A DNA stretch of 64,000 bases, taken from IMG/VR virus record IMGVR_UViG_3300047546_000864, positions 1 through 64,000 of that record; one strand, given 5' to 3'. The notes below the pieces were generated by a model that was not told where the DNA came from, made no database searches, and saw only the letters and a program-made list of their open reading frames with translations. Shown one piece after another: positions 43,409-52,484 of the stretch (within the stretch, counting starts at the first letter, position 1; the number at the start of each line of letters is the position of its first letter). The stretch is from a virus. The position numbers were made by a program, and so were the translations under genes.

Positions 43409-43424
43409 TGCTATAATATAAATA
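43389..43424 (+). promoter_or_regulatory. Composite early/late promoter TTGCAA-17-TATAAT joined to TATAAATA
   Basis: -35 TTGCAA (43389-43394), TATAAT (43412-43417) and TATAAATA (43417-43424) share a T. It overlaps the end of the previous gene and is only 6 bp from the next ATG (43431), so the transcript would be almost leaderless. Confidence 0.55.
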
Positions 43425-43430
43425 TCGAAA

Positions 43431-43604
43431 ATGGAAATTTTCACAGTGGAAGAGTTTCAAGAGAGGTTTGATGAACTGATGGAACGAGTTGAAAATGGAG
43501 AGCGTTTAGGAATCATCAACGAAGACGGGCAGGCAGCAGTTATGATGCCCGCAGATGATGACCTCATACGAATACACACTGAGTTAAATAACGAAGCACC
43601 CTGA
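43431..43604 (+). CDS. Phd/YefM antitoxin-like protein (57 aa)
   Basis: MEIFTVEEFQERFDELMERVENGERLG plus NEDGQAAVMMP fits the prevent-host-death antitoxin core, which represses its own operon and binds a toxin. No toxin gene is adjacent, so it may neutralise a host toxin or act only as a regulator. Family call is by pattern. Confidence 0.6.
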   Translation: MEIFTVEEFQERFDELMERVENGERLGIINEDGQAAVMMPADDDLIRIHTELNNEAP

Positions 43605-43618
43605 TACTTAGGGTTTTT
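43598..43618 (+). terminator. Rho-independent terminator
   Basis: ACCCTGA (43598-43604), loop TAC, TTAGGGT (43608-43614), then TTTT. The stem overlaps the stop of the Phd-like gene and ends three bases before a tRNA. Confidence 0.75.
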
Positions 43619-43620
43619 AT

Positions 43621-43708
43621 GCGAGTGAGACTTGGTAGTCAGAGGAGTCTTATAAACTCTTTCCGCCAGATTAGCGGCTTTGACCTGGTTCGAATCCAGG
43701 CACTCGTA
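43621..43708 (+). tRNA. Type II tRNA with anticodon loop reading CTTATAA (UAU), identity uncertain
   Basis: Acceptor GCGAGTG/CACTCGT (one G-T), D stem GAC/GTC with a short loop, anticodon stem GGAGT/ACTCT, variable arm CCGC/GCGG, T arm CCTGG TTCGAAT CCAGG. The long variable arm is typical of Leu, Ser or Tyr, yet the 7-nt loop places UAU at 34-36 (an Ile codon reading). 88 nt, no encoded CCA. Confidence 0.6.
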
Positions 43709-43712
43709 CCTT

Positions 43713-43785
43713 GCTCCTTTAGCAATCTGGTGAATGCAGCGAACTCATAATTCGCCTGAGGCGTGTTCGATCCACGCAAGGAGCA
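43713..43785 (+). tRNA. tRNA with CAT anticodon (Met or lysidine-modified Ile)
   Basis: Acceptor GCTCCTT/AAGGAGC, D stem GCA/TGC, anticodon stem GCGAA/TTCGC with loop CTCATAA, T stem GCGTG/CACGC with TTCGATC. 73 nt, discriminator A, no CCA. A paired first base pair excludes initiator tRNA. Confidence 0.85.
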
Positions 43786-43786
43786 C

Positions 43787-43815
43787 TTGACCATTCAGAC
43801 TCAAAGAGTTATAAT
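43787..43815 (+). promoter_or_regulatory. Sigma70 promoter TTGACC-17-TATAAT for tRNA-Leu
   Basis: -35 at 43787-43792 and -10 at 43810-43815, spacer 17 bp; it ends 14 bp before the tRNA-Leu 5' end. Confidence 0.75.
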
Positions 43816-43828
43816 GGTCTCACATCAC

Positions 43829-43910
43829 GGGGCGGTGATGAAATCGGTAAACATTCCGGTCTTAAAAACCGGTGGCGCAAGCCTTGCGGGTTCAAGTCCC
43901 GCTCGCCCTA
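43829..43910 (+). tRNA. tRNA-Leu (anticodon TAA)
   Basis: Acceptor GGGGCGG/TCGCCCT (two G-T), D stem ATG/CAT, anticodon stem CCGGT/ACCGG with loop CTTAAAA, long variable arm, T stem GCGGG/CCCGC. 82 nt, no encoded CCA. It reads TTA, common in AT-rich phage genes. Confidence 0.88.
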
Positions 43911-43916
43911 CTTAAA

Positions 43917-43923
43917 ATAAATA
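43917..43923 (+). promoter_or_regulatory. T4-type late promoter motif ATAAATA
   Basis: Directly after tRNA-Leu, 20 bp before the ATG at 43944. Confidence 0.6.
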
Positions 43924-43943
43924 AGAGATATGGGAAAATCCCT

Positions 43944-44246
43944 ATGTCTTATCGTATCGATCACGCATATTGTTGGTACAATGACGGCAGTATGATTGTG
44001 AAAATGTATTTCATCAATCACGTTCCTTTTACATTTGATGAATTACCAGAGGGACATTTATATGACCAAGATTTGTGTAGAGAAGCAGATAAAAACCGTA
44101 CATTTGATCCAGAAGACTTATATAAATCTTCGTTTTACCTTATAGATGAAGAAGCACATCCAATGTTGTTTCCAATAGAACTGGAAAATCCAGAGGATCT
44201 TCCAGATGACTTTGAACTTGAATATGGGGAAGATTTGACTTCATAA
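43944..44246 (+). CDS. Unknown acidic protein (100 aa)
   Basis: RIDHAYCWYNDGSMIVKMYFI starts a short beta region; the end is very acidic (LENPEDLPDDFELEYGEDL). An upstream in-frame start in the tRNA was rejected. Not recognised. Late promoter motif at 43917. Confidence 0.68.
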   Translation: MSYRIDHAYCWYNDGSMIVKMYFINHVPFTFDELPEGHLYDQDLCREADKNRTFDPEDLYKSSFYLIDEEAHPMLFPIELENPEDLPDDFELEYGEDLTS

Positions 44247-44253
44247 ATATTAG

Positions 44254-44337
44254 TGCTTAATCGTGGTTGTTTAAGCAAAGAGTAGGAGCAGAAATGCTCC
44301 TTTTCTCATATAAATATTCATAACCACGATTAAAGCA
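44254..44337 (+). promoter_or_regulatory. Inverted repeat enclosing a terminator and late promoter in front of a GIY-YIG gene
   Basis: TTAATCGTGGTT (44257-44268) pairs with AACCACGATTAA (44322-44333), extended by TGC/GCA with one bulged base. Inside are a GNRA-type terminator (44285-44304) and TATAAATA at 44309-44316, 23 bp before the ATG at 44340. Another ATAAATA at 44243-44249 lies outside the left arm. Confidence 0.72.
44285..44304 (+). terminator. Rho-independent terminator with GAAA tetraloop
   Basis: GGAGCA (44285-44290), loop GAAA, TGCTCC (44295-44300), TTTT. It stops transcripts from the tRNA/43944 side before the endonuclease gene. Confidence 0.85.
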
Positions 44338-44339
44338 GA

Positions 44340-44879
44340 ATGAATTATTATACTTACGCTTACTTGCGTGAAGATGGAACTCCATACTACATTGGTAAGG
44401 GAAAGGCAGGTAGAATTAACAATAAACTGCACGCAATACATCTGCCCCCAGAAGAAGATAGAAGAATATTCTTAAAGCAAAACCTTACAGACGAAGAAGC
44501 ACGAAAGCACGAGGTTTATATGATTGCCGTGCTTGGTAGAAAAGATTTAGGTACAGGTATTTTGAGAAATATGACTGATGGTGGTGAAGGATGTGCCGGT
44601 AGGGTTTTGAGTGAGGAAACTAAAAGGAAGTTAAGTGAGGCACATAAAGGCAGAAAGAAAAGTGAGGCACATAGAAAAGCATTGAGTAAAGCAGCAAAGA
44701 AAAGAAAGGCAAGTGATAAATGGAGGGAGAGTGTGAGTGCTGTTATGGTGGGTATTATGTCAAAGGAAAAGAATCCTTCTTGGGGCAAAAAATGGTGGAA
44801 TAATGGAGTAGAATGTAAGTTTTCAAAAGAGTGTCCGGGTAAAGATTATAAATTGGGAAGAATAATAAATAAAGCATAG
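44340..44879 (+). CDS. GIY-YIG homing endonuclease-like protein (179 aa)
   Basis: GIY-YIG domain with YYTYAY (residues 3-8), YYIGKGKAGR with the catalytic R near 25, and HEVYMIAVLG with the E at 58. NUMOD3 helix (SEETKRKLSEAHKG, SEAHRKALSKAAKK) at ~90-120 binds DNA. Inserted between 43944 and the next large structural gene. Same family as the 31732 gene. Expected to promote its own homing. Confidence 0.88.
   Translation: MNYYTYAYLREDGTPYYIGKGKAGRINNKLHAIHLPPEEDRRIFLKQNLTDEEARKHEVYMIAVLGRKDLGTGILRNMTDGGEGCAGRVLSEETKRKLSEAHKGRKKSEAHRKALSKAAKKRKASDKWRESVSAVMVGIMSKEKNPSWGKKWWNNGVECKFSKECPGKDYKLGRIINKA
44865..44871 (+). promoter_or_regulatory. T4-type late promoter motif ATAAATA
   Basis: Within the endonuclease 3' end, 30 bp before the TTG start at 44902. 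Confidence 0.5.
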
Positions 44880-44901
44880 AAGTAGTAATTGGTGCGGAAA
44901 A

Positions 44902-47900
44902 TTGCCATTAAACAAATTAGATAATTTTATTAAGAACACTGAGGGTCGCATTCTATATGTAAATCCCAATGATCTAGATGCTACCGACTCAATTACAAAT
45001 CAGGGAAATTCCCTTGCCCGTCCGTTCAAAACGATTCAGAGAGCTCTTATAGAAGCAGCGAGGTTCTCTTACGTTAAGGGTGATAATAACGATTTAGTAG
45101 AAAAAACTACAATTCTGTTATTCCCTGGAGAGCACTTAGTTGATAATAGACCTGGATTTGCGATCTATGATAATGGTGGATCTGCTTATGCAGTTTCCAG
45201 AGCAGGCGGCGCTGGTGTTTTAGCATCCTCAGTATTATCGTTAGGTCTTGATTCTGTTTTTGACCTAACACAAGAAGACAATATTCTTTATAAGTTTAAC
45301 AGTTATTATGGTGGTGTTGTAGTTCCAAGAGGAACTTCTATTGTTGGTCTTGACCTTCGTAAGACAAAAATCAGACCAAAGTACGTACCAAATCCAACAG
45401 ATTCTTCTGTTAGCAAGTCTGCTATCTTCAGAATTACTGGTGCTTGCTATTTCTGGCAGTTCTCAATTTTTGATGGTGATGATAATGGTCTTGTTTATAC
45501 AAACCCTGATAACTTCGGAACTACATATCAATCAATTCCATCATTCTCACACCACAAACTCACTTGTTTTGAATTCTGTGATGGTGTAAACAAGATTGGT
45601 AATTATGGAATTACTGATCTTGATATGTACTATAGCAAGGTCTCTAACGCATATAATGCGATTCGTGATATAGACCAGAAGTTCCCTGTTGATGGGGAAG
45701 GATTTGCAAAGCAACGTTCAGAATGGGAAATTGTTGGTGCTTTTGCTCCAGATCCTATTACAATTTCTTCCATCATTTCTGGAAATGGAAGCACTGCAAG
45801 TGCAGTTGTAACGGTAACAACTTCAGCAAATCACGGATTAAATGCAGGAACTCCAATTAAGATCAGAGGAGTTAGTGGATCTGGTGTAACAGCACCATAT
45901 AATATTTCAACAAAGGTTCAGAATGTACTTAGCGATACATCATTTACCTACTTGCTGCCTGGATTAGCATCTTATCCAAATATCAATCCAAGCCCAAGTG
46001 CTGCATCTGCGACAGTAACAATTGAAACTGATACAGTGTCTGGCGCATCGCCATACATTTTCAATATTTCTATGCGCTCCGTTTGGGGTATGAACGGTCT
46101 TCACGCCGATGGTAGTAAAGCATCTGGATTTAGAAGTACCGTTGTTGCACAGTTTACTGCTGTTTCACTACAAAAAGACGACCGTGCGTTTGTAAAATAT
46201 AACAAGACATCTAGAACTTATCAGGGTGTAAACCCAATCACTCCTGTTTATGGATCCACTCTTACGGAAGGTGCTTCACAGACAGACTCAAATCAAGTCT
46301 ATCACTTAGATCCAGATGCAGTTTATAGATCTGGATGGGAAACAAGTCATATTAAGATCAGTAATGATGCATTCATTCAGATTGTTTCGGTGTTTGCAAT
46401 TGGATTTACAAAACACTTTGATGCAGAAAGTGGTGGAGATGCTTCTATTACCAACTCCAACTCCAACTTTGGTCAGATATCTCTAAACTCTGTAGGATTT
46501 AGAAAGGCGGCATTTGATAAGGACAATAATGCCTTCATTACTGCTGTTATTCCTCCAAGAGCAGTTAATACTACTAATGAAGATAATATTGAATGGTTAT
46601 CTTTAGATGTAGGTCTTACTACTTCTGTCGGTATTTCAAGTCATTTATACATAGCTGGATTTACAGCATCAGATAGTGCTCCTTCTTCTCAAACACAGGG
46701 ATATAGAATTGGTGCTAGATTAAATGATAAACTATATTTTGTTGGTGCAGGAAGCACATTCTCAGCTGATATCTATATGTGCGATAATATTATCGCAAGC
46801 AGTGGATTTACAACAGCGATTGGAACAATTAGTGCTATTAAGTCATACACAGTATCTTCATTAACATCTAGTGTCTTTACTCTTGGAAATCACAAGATTC
46901 AGACTGGAGAAAGAGTTATTCTCATAAGTGATGATGGAGATTATCCAGAGAATATTGAACCACATCGTATCTATTATGCTGTTCGTACTAGTGCGACTGA
47001 AATCAAACTTGCTACTTCATATACTAACTCAATCTCCAATCAGACTCTTACAGTCTATGGTGGAACCAGCCTTAGCATTTTAAGCAGAGTATCTGATAAA
47101 GAATCTGGAGACATTGGATCACCAGTACAATATGATCCAGTTAGATCAAACTGGTTTATTCACACTAATGCAAATAACCAAATTTATAATGCATTTGCGT
47201 CTGGTGGAACAGAAACTTATGGAACTACAACAGATCTTATCTATGTAAAGAGAATTTCTGACGAAAGAAGTTTGGATGAAAAACTCTACAAGATGAGAGT
47301 TGTAATTCCAAAAGAACTTGTAAACGCAAAAGATCCTGAGACTGGATTTATTATTCAAACTTCAAGTTCAACTGGTGCTAGAAATAATGCTGATTTCACA
47401 AGAGTAAGCATTGCGACCACTGATTATGGATACAATAAGAATCCAAGATTCATTAGCACTTGCTCTGTAGCTTCAAATACAGTAACCGTTATTTCTGAAC
47501 TCCCACATAATCTTCAAACTGGAGATCTTGTAGCGATTAAGAGTGTTAAGAGTACAACCAATACAACTGGTGAGAATAATCTTGGATATAATGGTGTATT
47601 CCAGGTTTCTGTTTCTGATGATGTAACATTTAAGTATTCTACAACTGACGTTTTTGGAGTTGCACATACTCCAGGAACATTCACTAGTGATGTAAATGTT
47701 AGAGACATTGATCTACCAAGATTTGAAAGAAATGATATGCAGGGTAACCTGTATGTTTATAGAAATGAGATTATTTCTCCATATGTTTATAATGTTCAGG
47801 ATGGTATTTACCACCTATATGTTCTTGATGCAAACAATGCAATACCATCAGAATTTACAAATCTTAAGTTCAGTCAGTCACCTGTAGATCTTTATCCTCA

Positions 47901-50589
47901 GCTGGATAGAGATAATGTAGACGCAAACCCAAGAGCTGCGAAGTCCTTTGCGAAGCGTTCTCCAATTGGTGATGTTATAACAAACGATCTGAAGAAGAGT
48001 ATTACAAGAGAAGCATCCGACTTGATGCTGAAGAATATTGGTATTGGTCTTACAATATCTTCAGTTGTATCTAACAGTGGAATTGCAACGATCACCTTTG
48101 GAAGAAATCACGGTCTTGCAGGAATCGCAACATATAGTTCACTGACTGGTGGAACTGGACATACAAATGGAACGTTCTACAATGTTAAACTTTATAATGA
48201 AGCAGGACTTGTAAACTGGGATGGTGCTACTGCTAAGGTTGTAGTTTCTGGTGGATCTGTTGTTGGTGTTGATATTCAAGCAGGTGGTTCTGGATATGTA
48301 AGCGGAGAGACTCTGTACTTTGATACTGCTAAGATTGGTGGAACTGCAGATGCATCTATTGCAATTAACAATGCAGGTATTTCTACAAATATTGGTGATG
48401 TAATTCAATTTACTGGTGCTGGAACAACCGCTGACGGATATTACAGAATCACTTCAGTTGGATCTGCAACAACTATTTCAGTTGCTAAGACTTCTGGAGA
48501 TCCAACGATTCTCAGCAGTCAGTATGGATTCTTAGTCGGACCTTCAGTTTTAATTACTGGAACTTCTTACGGTTCAGCAACAGGAATTTCCACATTTACT
48601 ACATCAGATGCTCACGGATTGGTTGCTGGTAACCAGTTTAGAGTCATTGATTCTAGCAATAATAATCTTGGAGATTACTTAGTCTATGAAAGAGTTGGCG
48701 TAAACACATTCAGTGCGATAACCAACCAATCAATTTCGGCAACAAACGGTTATATCCTGAAGCACGGTTTATCAGCAAACCAGGGCATTTCTGATGCAAA
48801 TGGAGAGAATATCGGGACAAGATCTGTTCCATTCTATGCTAGTGAAACATTTACACTCTCTGCTTCAATTACAACTGAGTCAACATTCGCAATTGCTGGT
48901 GTAGGTGCTACATCAAACAGATTGCCTCTTGGATCTTATATCCAAATTGATAATGAGATTATGAGAGTGACGACCAGTGATAATGCTGCTCAGATTAGCG
49001 TTATTCGTGGTGCTCTCGGTACACGTCAAGAAAATCACGATGGTGGATCACTAATTCGTAAGATTGATCCAGTCGCTATTGAATTCCGTAGACCATCTAT
49101 TCTTCGTGCTTCTGGACACACATTTGAATATCTTGGATATGGTCCTGGTAACTATTCAACTGGTTTACCACAGATTCAAGTCAAGACTCTCACCGAAAGA
49201 GAGGACTTCCTAGCACAATCTCAGGAACGTTCTGGTGGTGTTGTTGTCTACACTGCTATGAATAGTGATGGTGATGTATTCAATGGAAATACAAAAACTT
49301 CTGCAGCAAGTGGAGAAACTGTTTCCTACGATATTCCAAATCCAACCATCACTGGTGAAGATCCTTCAAGACTCAGTGTAGTATATGATGAGGTTACAAT
49401 TAAGGAAAGACTTCTTGTTGAGGGTGGTGATTCTGGACAAGTTCTTTCTCAGTTTGATGGTCCTGTAACCTTCAACAAAGATCTTAGAATTAAAGCACAA
49501 TCTACTTTTAGTGGAAAAGTAAGATTTACTAACACAGCATCAGATTCTATCAATATTTTTGGTGGAACAAATGCCTTTAATAATGTAAACATCAAAGGAA
49601 CTAATAAGATAATCTTTGGTGATAGTGTTAATCTATCAATCTACACTAATGGTACTGGTAGCTTTGTTGATAACGCTGTTGGAAACCTTTCCCTGAGAAC
49701 AACCAGTGGTTCTATTACTCTAGAATCAATAGGTGGAGAAATACTAAGTAAGTTTAGTGTAGATGGATCTTCTGAACTCTATCATAATAATTCTAAGAAA
49801 ATTGAAACAACATCAACTGGTGCTATTGTTACTGGTGTTACTACTACAACAGATCTAAGTGTTTCAAATAATGCTTCAATTTCTGGAATTGCTACAATTG
49901 GTCAAATTTTCTCTCAGAGCATTGCACCAATTGGATCTGTTGTAATGTGGGCTGGAAATGTGACCAGTGTTCCAACTGGATGGTTACTATGTAATGGATC
50001 TGCTGTTTCTAGAACTACATTTAGTGCTCTATTTGCAATCACCGGAACAACTTTTGGTGCTGGAAACGGATCAACAACCTTCAACCTTCCAAATCTAACT
50101 GATAGATTCATTATTGGATCAAGTGCAAACGGTGGAACAACTGTTACAGGAGCTGTAACTAGAACGGGTGGTACAAAGGATGCTGTAGTTGTCTCTCACA
50201 ACCATACAGGAACAACTGATGGTAATAATAGAGGACATAACCACGGAATCAGTGGAGATGGAAACCATAACCACCTTGTTGTTAACAGTGGTGAAAGATC
50301 TGATACAAATAGATTTACTAATTTAGTTGATAATGGTGGGGTTCCATTCTTATTAAGAACTGCGATACTCAATAACAATAATGATTATAGATATGCCCTT
50401 AAAGGTACAGGAAATGGACCAGATGCTGGTAGAAGTAATGACGCAGGATCCCACTCTCACGGTGGAGGAACTGGTGGAGAGAGTCAAAACCATACACATA
50501 CCTTCACAACCGCCGATAAGGGAGTTTCTGGAACTGATGCAAACCTACCTCCATATATTGCTCTTGGATACATTATTCGTTATGCGTGA
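44902..50589 (+). CDS. Long structural protein with phage tail-collar domain (1895 aa)
   Basis: Starts TTG (MPLNKLDNFIKNTEGRI). Near the N-terminus RPFKTIQRALIEAARFSYVKG suggests a beta-helix/pectate-lyase-like platform. Long repetitive beta-rich middle. The last ~240 residues are a phage tail-collar domain: IAPIGSVVMWAGNV, PTGWLLCNGSAVSRT, FGAGNGSTTFNLPNLTDRF, then histidine-rich HNH stretches (HNHGISGDGNHNHL) like the gp12 metal-binding trimer. Probably a fibre or short fibre; attaches to the baseplate. Confidence 0.82.
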   Translation: MPLNKLDNFIKNTEGRILYVNPNDLDATDSITNQGNSLARPFKTIQRALIEAARFSYVKGDNNDLVEKTTILLFPGEHLVDNRPGFAIYDNGGSAYAVSRAGGAGVLASSVLSLGLDSVFDLTQEDNILYKFNSYYGGVVVPRGTSIVGLDLRKTKIRPKYVPNPTDSSVSKSAIFRITGACYFWQFSIFDGDDNGLVYTNPDNFGTTYQSIPSFSHHKLTCFEFCDGVNKIGNYGITDLDMYYSKVSNAYNAIRDIDQKFPVDGEGFAKQRSEWEIVGAFAPDPITISSIISGNGSTASAVVTVTTSANHGLNAGTPIKIRGVSGSGVTAPYNISTKVQNVLSDTSFTYLLPGLASYPNINPSPSAASATVTIETDTVSGASPYIFNISMRSVWGMNGLHADGSKASGFRSTVVAQFTAVSLQKDDRAFVKYNKTSRTYQGVNPITPVYGSTLTEGASQTDSNQVYHLDPDAVYRSGWETSHIKISNDAFIQIVSVFAIGFTKHFDAESGGDASITNSNSNFGQISLNSVGFRKAAFDKDNNAFITAVIPPRAVNTTNEDNIEWLSLDVGLTTSVGISSHLYIAGFTASDSAPSSQTQGYRIGARLNDKLYFVGAGSTFSADIYMCDNIIASSGFTTAIGTISAIKSYTVSSLTSSVFTLGNHKIQTGERVILISDDGDYPENIEPHRIYYAVRTSATEIKLATSYTNSISNQTLTVYGGTSLSILSRVSDKESGDIGSPVQYDPVRSNWFIHTNANNQIYNAFASGGTETYGTTTDLIYVKRISDERSLDEKLYKMRVVIPKELVNAKDPETGFIIQTSSSTGARNNADFTRVSIATTDYGYNKNPRFISTCSVASNTVTVISELPHNLQTGDLVAIKSVKSTTNTTGENNLGYNGVFQVSVSDDVTFKYSTTDVFGVAHTPGTFTSDVNVRDIDLPRFERNDMQGNLYVYRNEIISPYVYNVQDGIYHLYVLDANNAIPSEFTNLKFSQSPVDLYPQLDRDNVDANPRAAKSFAKRSPIGDVITNDLKKSITREASDLMLKNIGIGLTISSVVSNSGIATITFGRNHGLAGIATYSSLTGGTGHTNGTFYNVKLYNEAGLVNWDGATAKVVVSGGSVVGVDIQAGGSGYVSGETLYFDTAKIGGTADASIAINNAGISTNIGDVIQFTGAGTTADGYYRITSVGSATTISVAKTSGDPTILSSQYGFLVGPSVLITGTSYGSATGISTFTTSDAHGLVAGNQFRVIDSSNNNLGDYLVYERVGVNTFSAITNQSISATNGYILKHGLSANQGISDANGENIGTRSVPFYASETFTLSASITTESTFAIAGVGATSNRLPLGSYIQIDNEIMRVTTSDNAAQISVIRGALGTRQENHDGGSLIRKIDPVAIEFRRPSILRASGHTFEYLGYGPGNYSTGLPQIQVKTLTEREDFLAQSQERSGGVVVYTAMNSDGDVFNGNTKTSAASGETVSYDIPNPTITGEDPSRLSVVYDEVTIKERLLVEGGDSGQVLSQFDGPVTFNKDLRIKAQSTFSGKVRFTNTASDSINIFGGTNAFNNVNIKGTNKIIFGDSVNLSIYTNGTGSFVDNAVGNLSLRTTSGSITLESIGGEILSKFSVDGSSELYHNNSKKIETTSTGAIVTGVTTTTDLSVSNNASISGIATIGQIFSQSIAPIGSVVMWAGNVTSVPTGWLLCNGSAVSRTTFSALFAITGTTFGAGNGSTTFNLPNLTDRFIIGSSANGGTTVTGAVTRTGGTKDAVVVSHNHTGTTDGNNRGHNHGISGDGNHNHLVVNSGERSDTNRFTNLVDNGGVPFLLRTAILNNNNDYRYALKGTGNGPDAGRSNDAGSHSHGGGTGGESQNHTHTFTTADKGVSGTDANLPPYIALGYIIRYA

Positions 50590-50597
50590 TTTTAAAA

Positions 50598-50604
50598 ATA
50601 AATA
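50598..50604 (+). promoter_or_regulatory. T4-type late promoter motif ATAAATA
   Basis: 21 bp before the ATG at 50626. Confidence 0.6.
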
Positions 50605-50625
50605 CTTCAAATAAAGCAGCTACAA

Positions 50626-52344
50626 ATGGCAAATTATAGAAAGTCATTTAATCTTAGGAATGGTGTTCAGGTTGATGATGATAATTTTATTGTAAATTCA
50701 AATGGTTTGGTTGGTGTTGGAACTTCCTCACCAACTGAACTATTAGATATTAGAGGAACGGCAAAGGTTGTTGGTCTTATTACTGCATCAAGTGCTACAA
50801 TCTCTAATTTACTTGTAACTGGAATTGGAACATTTGTCTCTCTGACTGATGGAACAGTTAGAATTAGTTCAGGTATTATTACATCATCAGTTGGTGTAGC
50901 GACTTTCTATGGTGATGGATCTGGTCTTATTAATATTCCAACATCACAATGGGTTGATGTTAATACTGGAATAGGAATAACAAGCATTTATGCCGCAGGT
51001 GCTGTTGGAGTAGCAACAAACTATCCTTACTACTATTTCCAAATTGGTGGAAATCCAGACGCTGCTTCTGGTGTTGGATTTAATTCAACTGGTGACGCTA
51101 AAATTACTGGTATTGTTACAGCAAATGCTTTTGTTGGTGATGGTGGAAACATCACTGCTTTAAATGCTAGCAATATCATTACAGGAACATTAGATACTGC
51201 AAGACTCCCATCAAATATTGTTGTATCTGGTATCGTTACTGCAGGATCATTTGTTGGTAATCTAACTGGAACTGCTTCCACTGCGAGTGGAATTACAACG
51301 ACTGCATTTATTTCTGTATCTGGTGCTTCCATTGGAGTTGCAACAGTTACGAACAATATAAATGTAAATGGAAAAATTGGATTAGGAACAGATAATCCAG
51401 TTACTCAAGTAGAAATCAGACAGTCTGGAATATCTTCAATTCATATTAGAAGTACAAGTAATGAAGCAAGTGTTTCCGTAGCTAGATCTGATAGTTCTGG
51501 TAAGGGATTAGGTAAAATAAGATTTGGAAATGCTAACCTATCTTACAATTACAGTACAGATCAATCTCTTGATATCATAAACTATGATGATGGTAATATT
51601 AACTCTTATCTACAATATGGAAGTGCTGGTGTAGGTACAGGAAACTTCAATTGGATTTATGGGCAGAATCCAAATACATCATTAATGACTCTGACTTATG
51701 ATGGTAAATTAGGAATCAATCAGGCAAATCCAACTAATACACTTCACGTTGTTGGAACATCTACCGTAACTGGAAATTCATTTGTTGGTGGTTCTTCAAC
51801 AATCTCAGGTAATTTGAATATTGGTGGAACACTCTCAGTTACTGGAGCATTTTCACTTAATTCTCAACTAGTTGGAACTTTAGGAGTATCTACCAGCAGT
51901 TTACCAACAACTTATAATCTTCAGGTTGGTGCTAATCCAGATTCTGGATCAAATGGTGTTGGTATTAGTTCCTTAGGAAATCTAAGAGTAAGTGGTATTG
52001 TTACTGCTGCTACAGTTTCAGCAACAACGGTTTCAGCAACTACAGTTTCGGCAACAAACGTTAGCGTCAGTTCAACAATTACTGCGAATAATTTTGGAAA
52101 TGGATCTGGAGCTGTAAATGTAGCTGGTGTTACTGCAGTATCAATAGCTTCATCAACGTTATCTCTTACAGATGCACTTGATTTAAGTTCTATTACTACT
52201 TCGGCATTCTATCCACCAATCATGACAACTGCAGAAAGAGATACTTATACCTCAGGAGGAATTACAGCTGGAGCAGTCATTTATAACTCAAGTTTAAATA
52301 GACACCAGGGATATGATGGTACAAACTGGAATAGCTTCTGGTAA
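50626..52344 (+). CDS. Tail fibre-like structural protein (572 aa)
   Basis: Begins YRKSFNLRNGVQVDDDNFIVNSNGLVGVG and goes on with many beta-rich turns: FYGDGSGLINIP, FVGNLTGTASTASGI and a repeated VSATTVSATT stretch near residue 470. It ends HQGYDGTNWNSF. Patterns match phage fibre proteins. No S74 or collar domain. Late promoter motif in front. Confidence 0.75.
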   Translation: MANYRKSFNLRNGVQVDDDNFIVNSNGLVGVGTSSPTELLDIRGTAKVVGLITASSATISNLLVTGIGTFVSLTDGTVRISSGIITSSVGVATFYGDGSGLINIPTSQWVDVNTGIGITSIYAAGAVGVATNYPYYYFQIGGNPDAASGVGFNSTGDAKITGIVTANAFVGDGGNITALNASNIITGTLDTARLPSNIVVSGIVTAGSFVGNLTGTASTASGITTTAFISVSGASIGVATVTNNINVNGKIGLGTDNPVTQVEIRQSGISSIHIRSTSNEASVSVARSDSSGKGLGKIRFGNANLSYNYSTDQSLDIINYDDGNINSYLQYGSAGVGTGNFNWIYGQNPNTSLMTLTYDGKLGINQANPTNTLHVVGTSTVTGNSFVGGSSTISGNLNIGGTLSVTGAFSLNSQLVGTLGVSTSSLPTTYNLQVGANPDSGSNGVGISSLGNLRVSGIVTAATVSATTVSATTVSATNVSVSSTITANNFGNGSGAVNVAGVTAVSIASSTLSLTDALDLSSITTSAFYPPIMTTAERDTYTSGGITAGAVIYNSSLNRHQGYDGTNWNSFW

Positions 52345-52347
52345 CAC

Positions 52348-52376
52348 TTGACTCATACTCATAATACTGCTAGACT
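52348..52376 (+). promoter_or_regulatory. Weak sigma70 promoter TTGACT-17-TAGACT
   Basis: -35 at 52348-52353 and TGC-TAGACT at 52371-52376, spacer 17 bp. It lies right after the fibre stop. With the terminator at 52429 it would yield an ~80-nt transcript. Confidence 0.5.
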
Positions 52377-52417
52377 ACCTTTGTCTGGGTTGAAGATGGG
52401 AGTCTGAGCTTCTATAG

Positions 52418-52471
52418 GACACTTTGAGAACCGCCCACTGGGTCGCACCAGGGGCGGTTTTCTGCTATAAT
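52418..52471 (+). promoter_or_regulatory. Terminator-promoter cassette (PeSL-like) before the helicase
   Basis: GACACTTTGAGAAC, terminator AACCGCCC/GGGCGGTT (52429-52436 with 52452-52459) and TTTTCTGC-TATAAT (extended -10 at 52466-52471). The same order recurs near 59812 and 55895. The stem closes the previous unit and the -10 opens the next. Confidence 0.7.
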
Positions 52472-52484
52472 AGTTTCATACGCG

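Noticed and set aside
43872-43943. Longer start for the 43944 gene inside tRNA-Leu
   Set aside because: It would begin within the tRNA and before the late promoter motif; the ATG at 43944 fits spacing.
44516-44788. 90-codon minus-strand frame
   Set aside because: Antisense shadow of the GIY-YIG gene.
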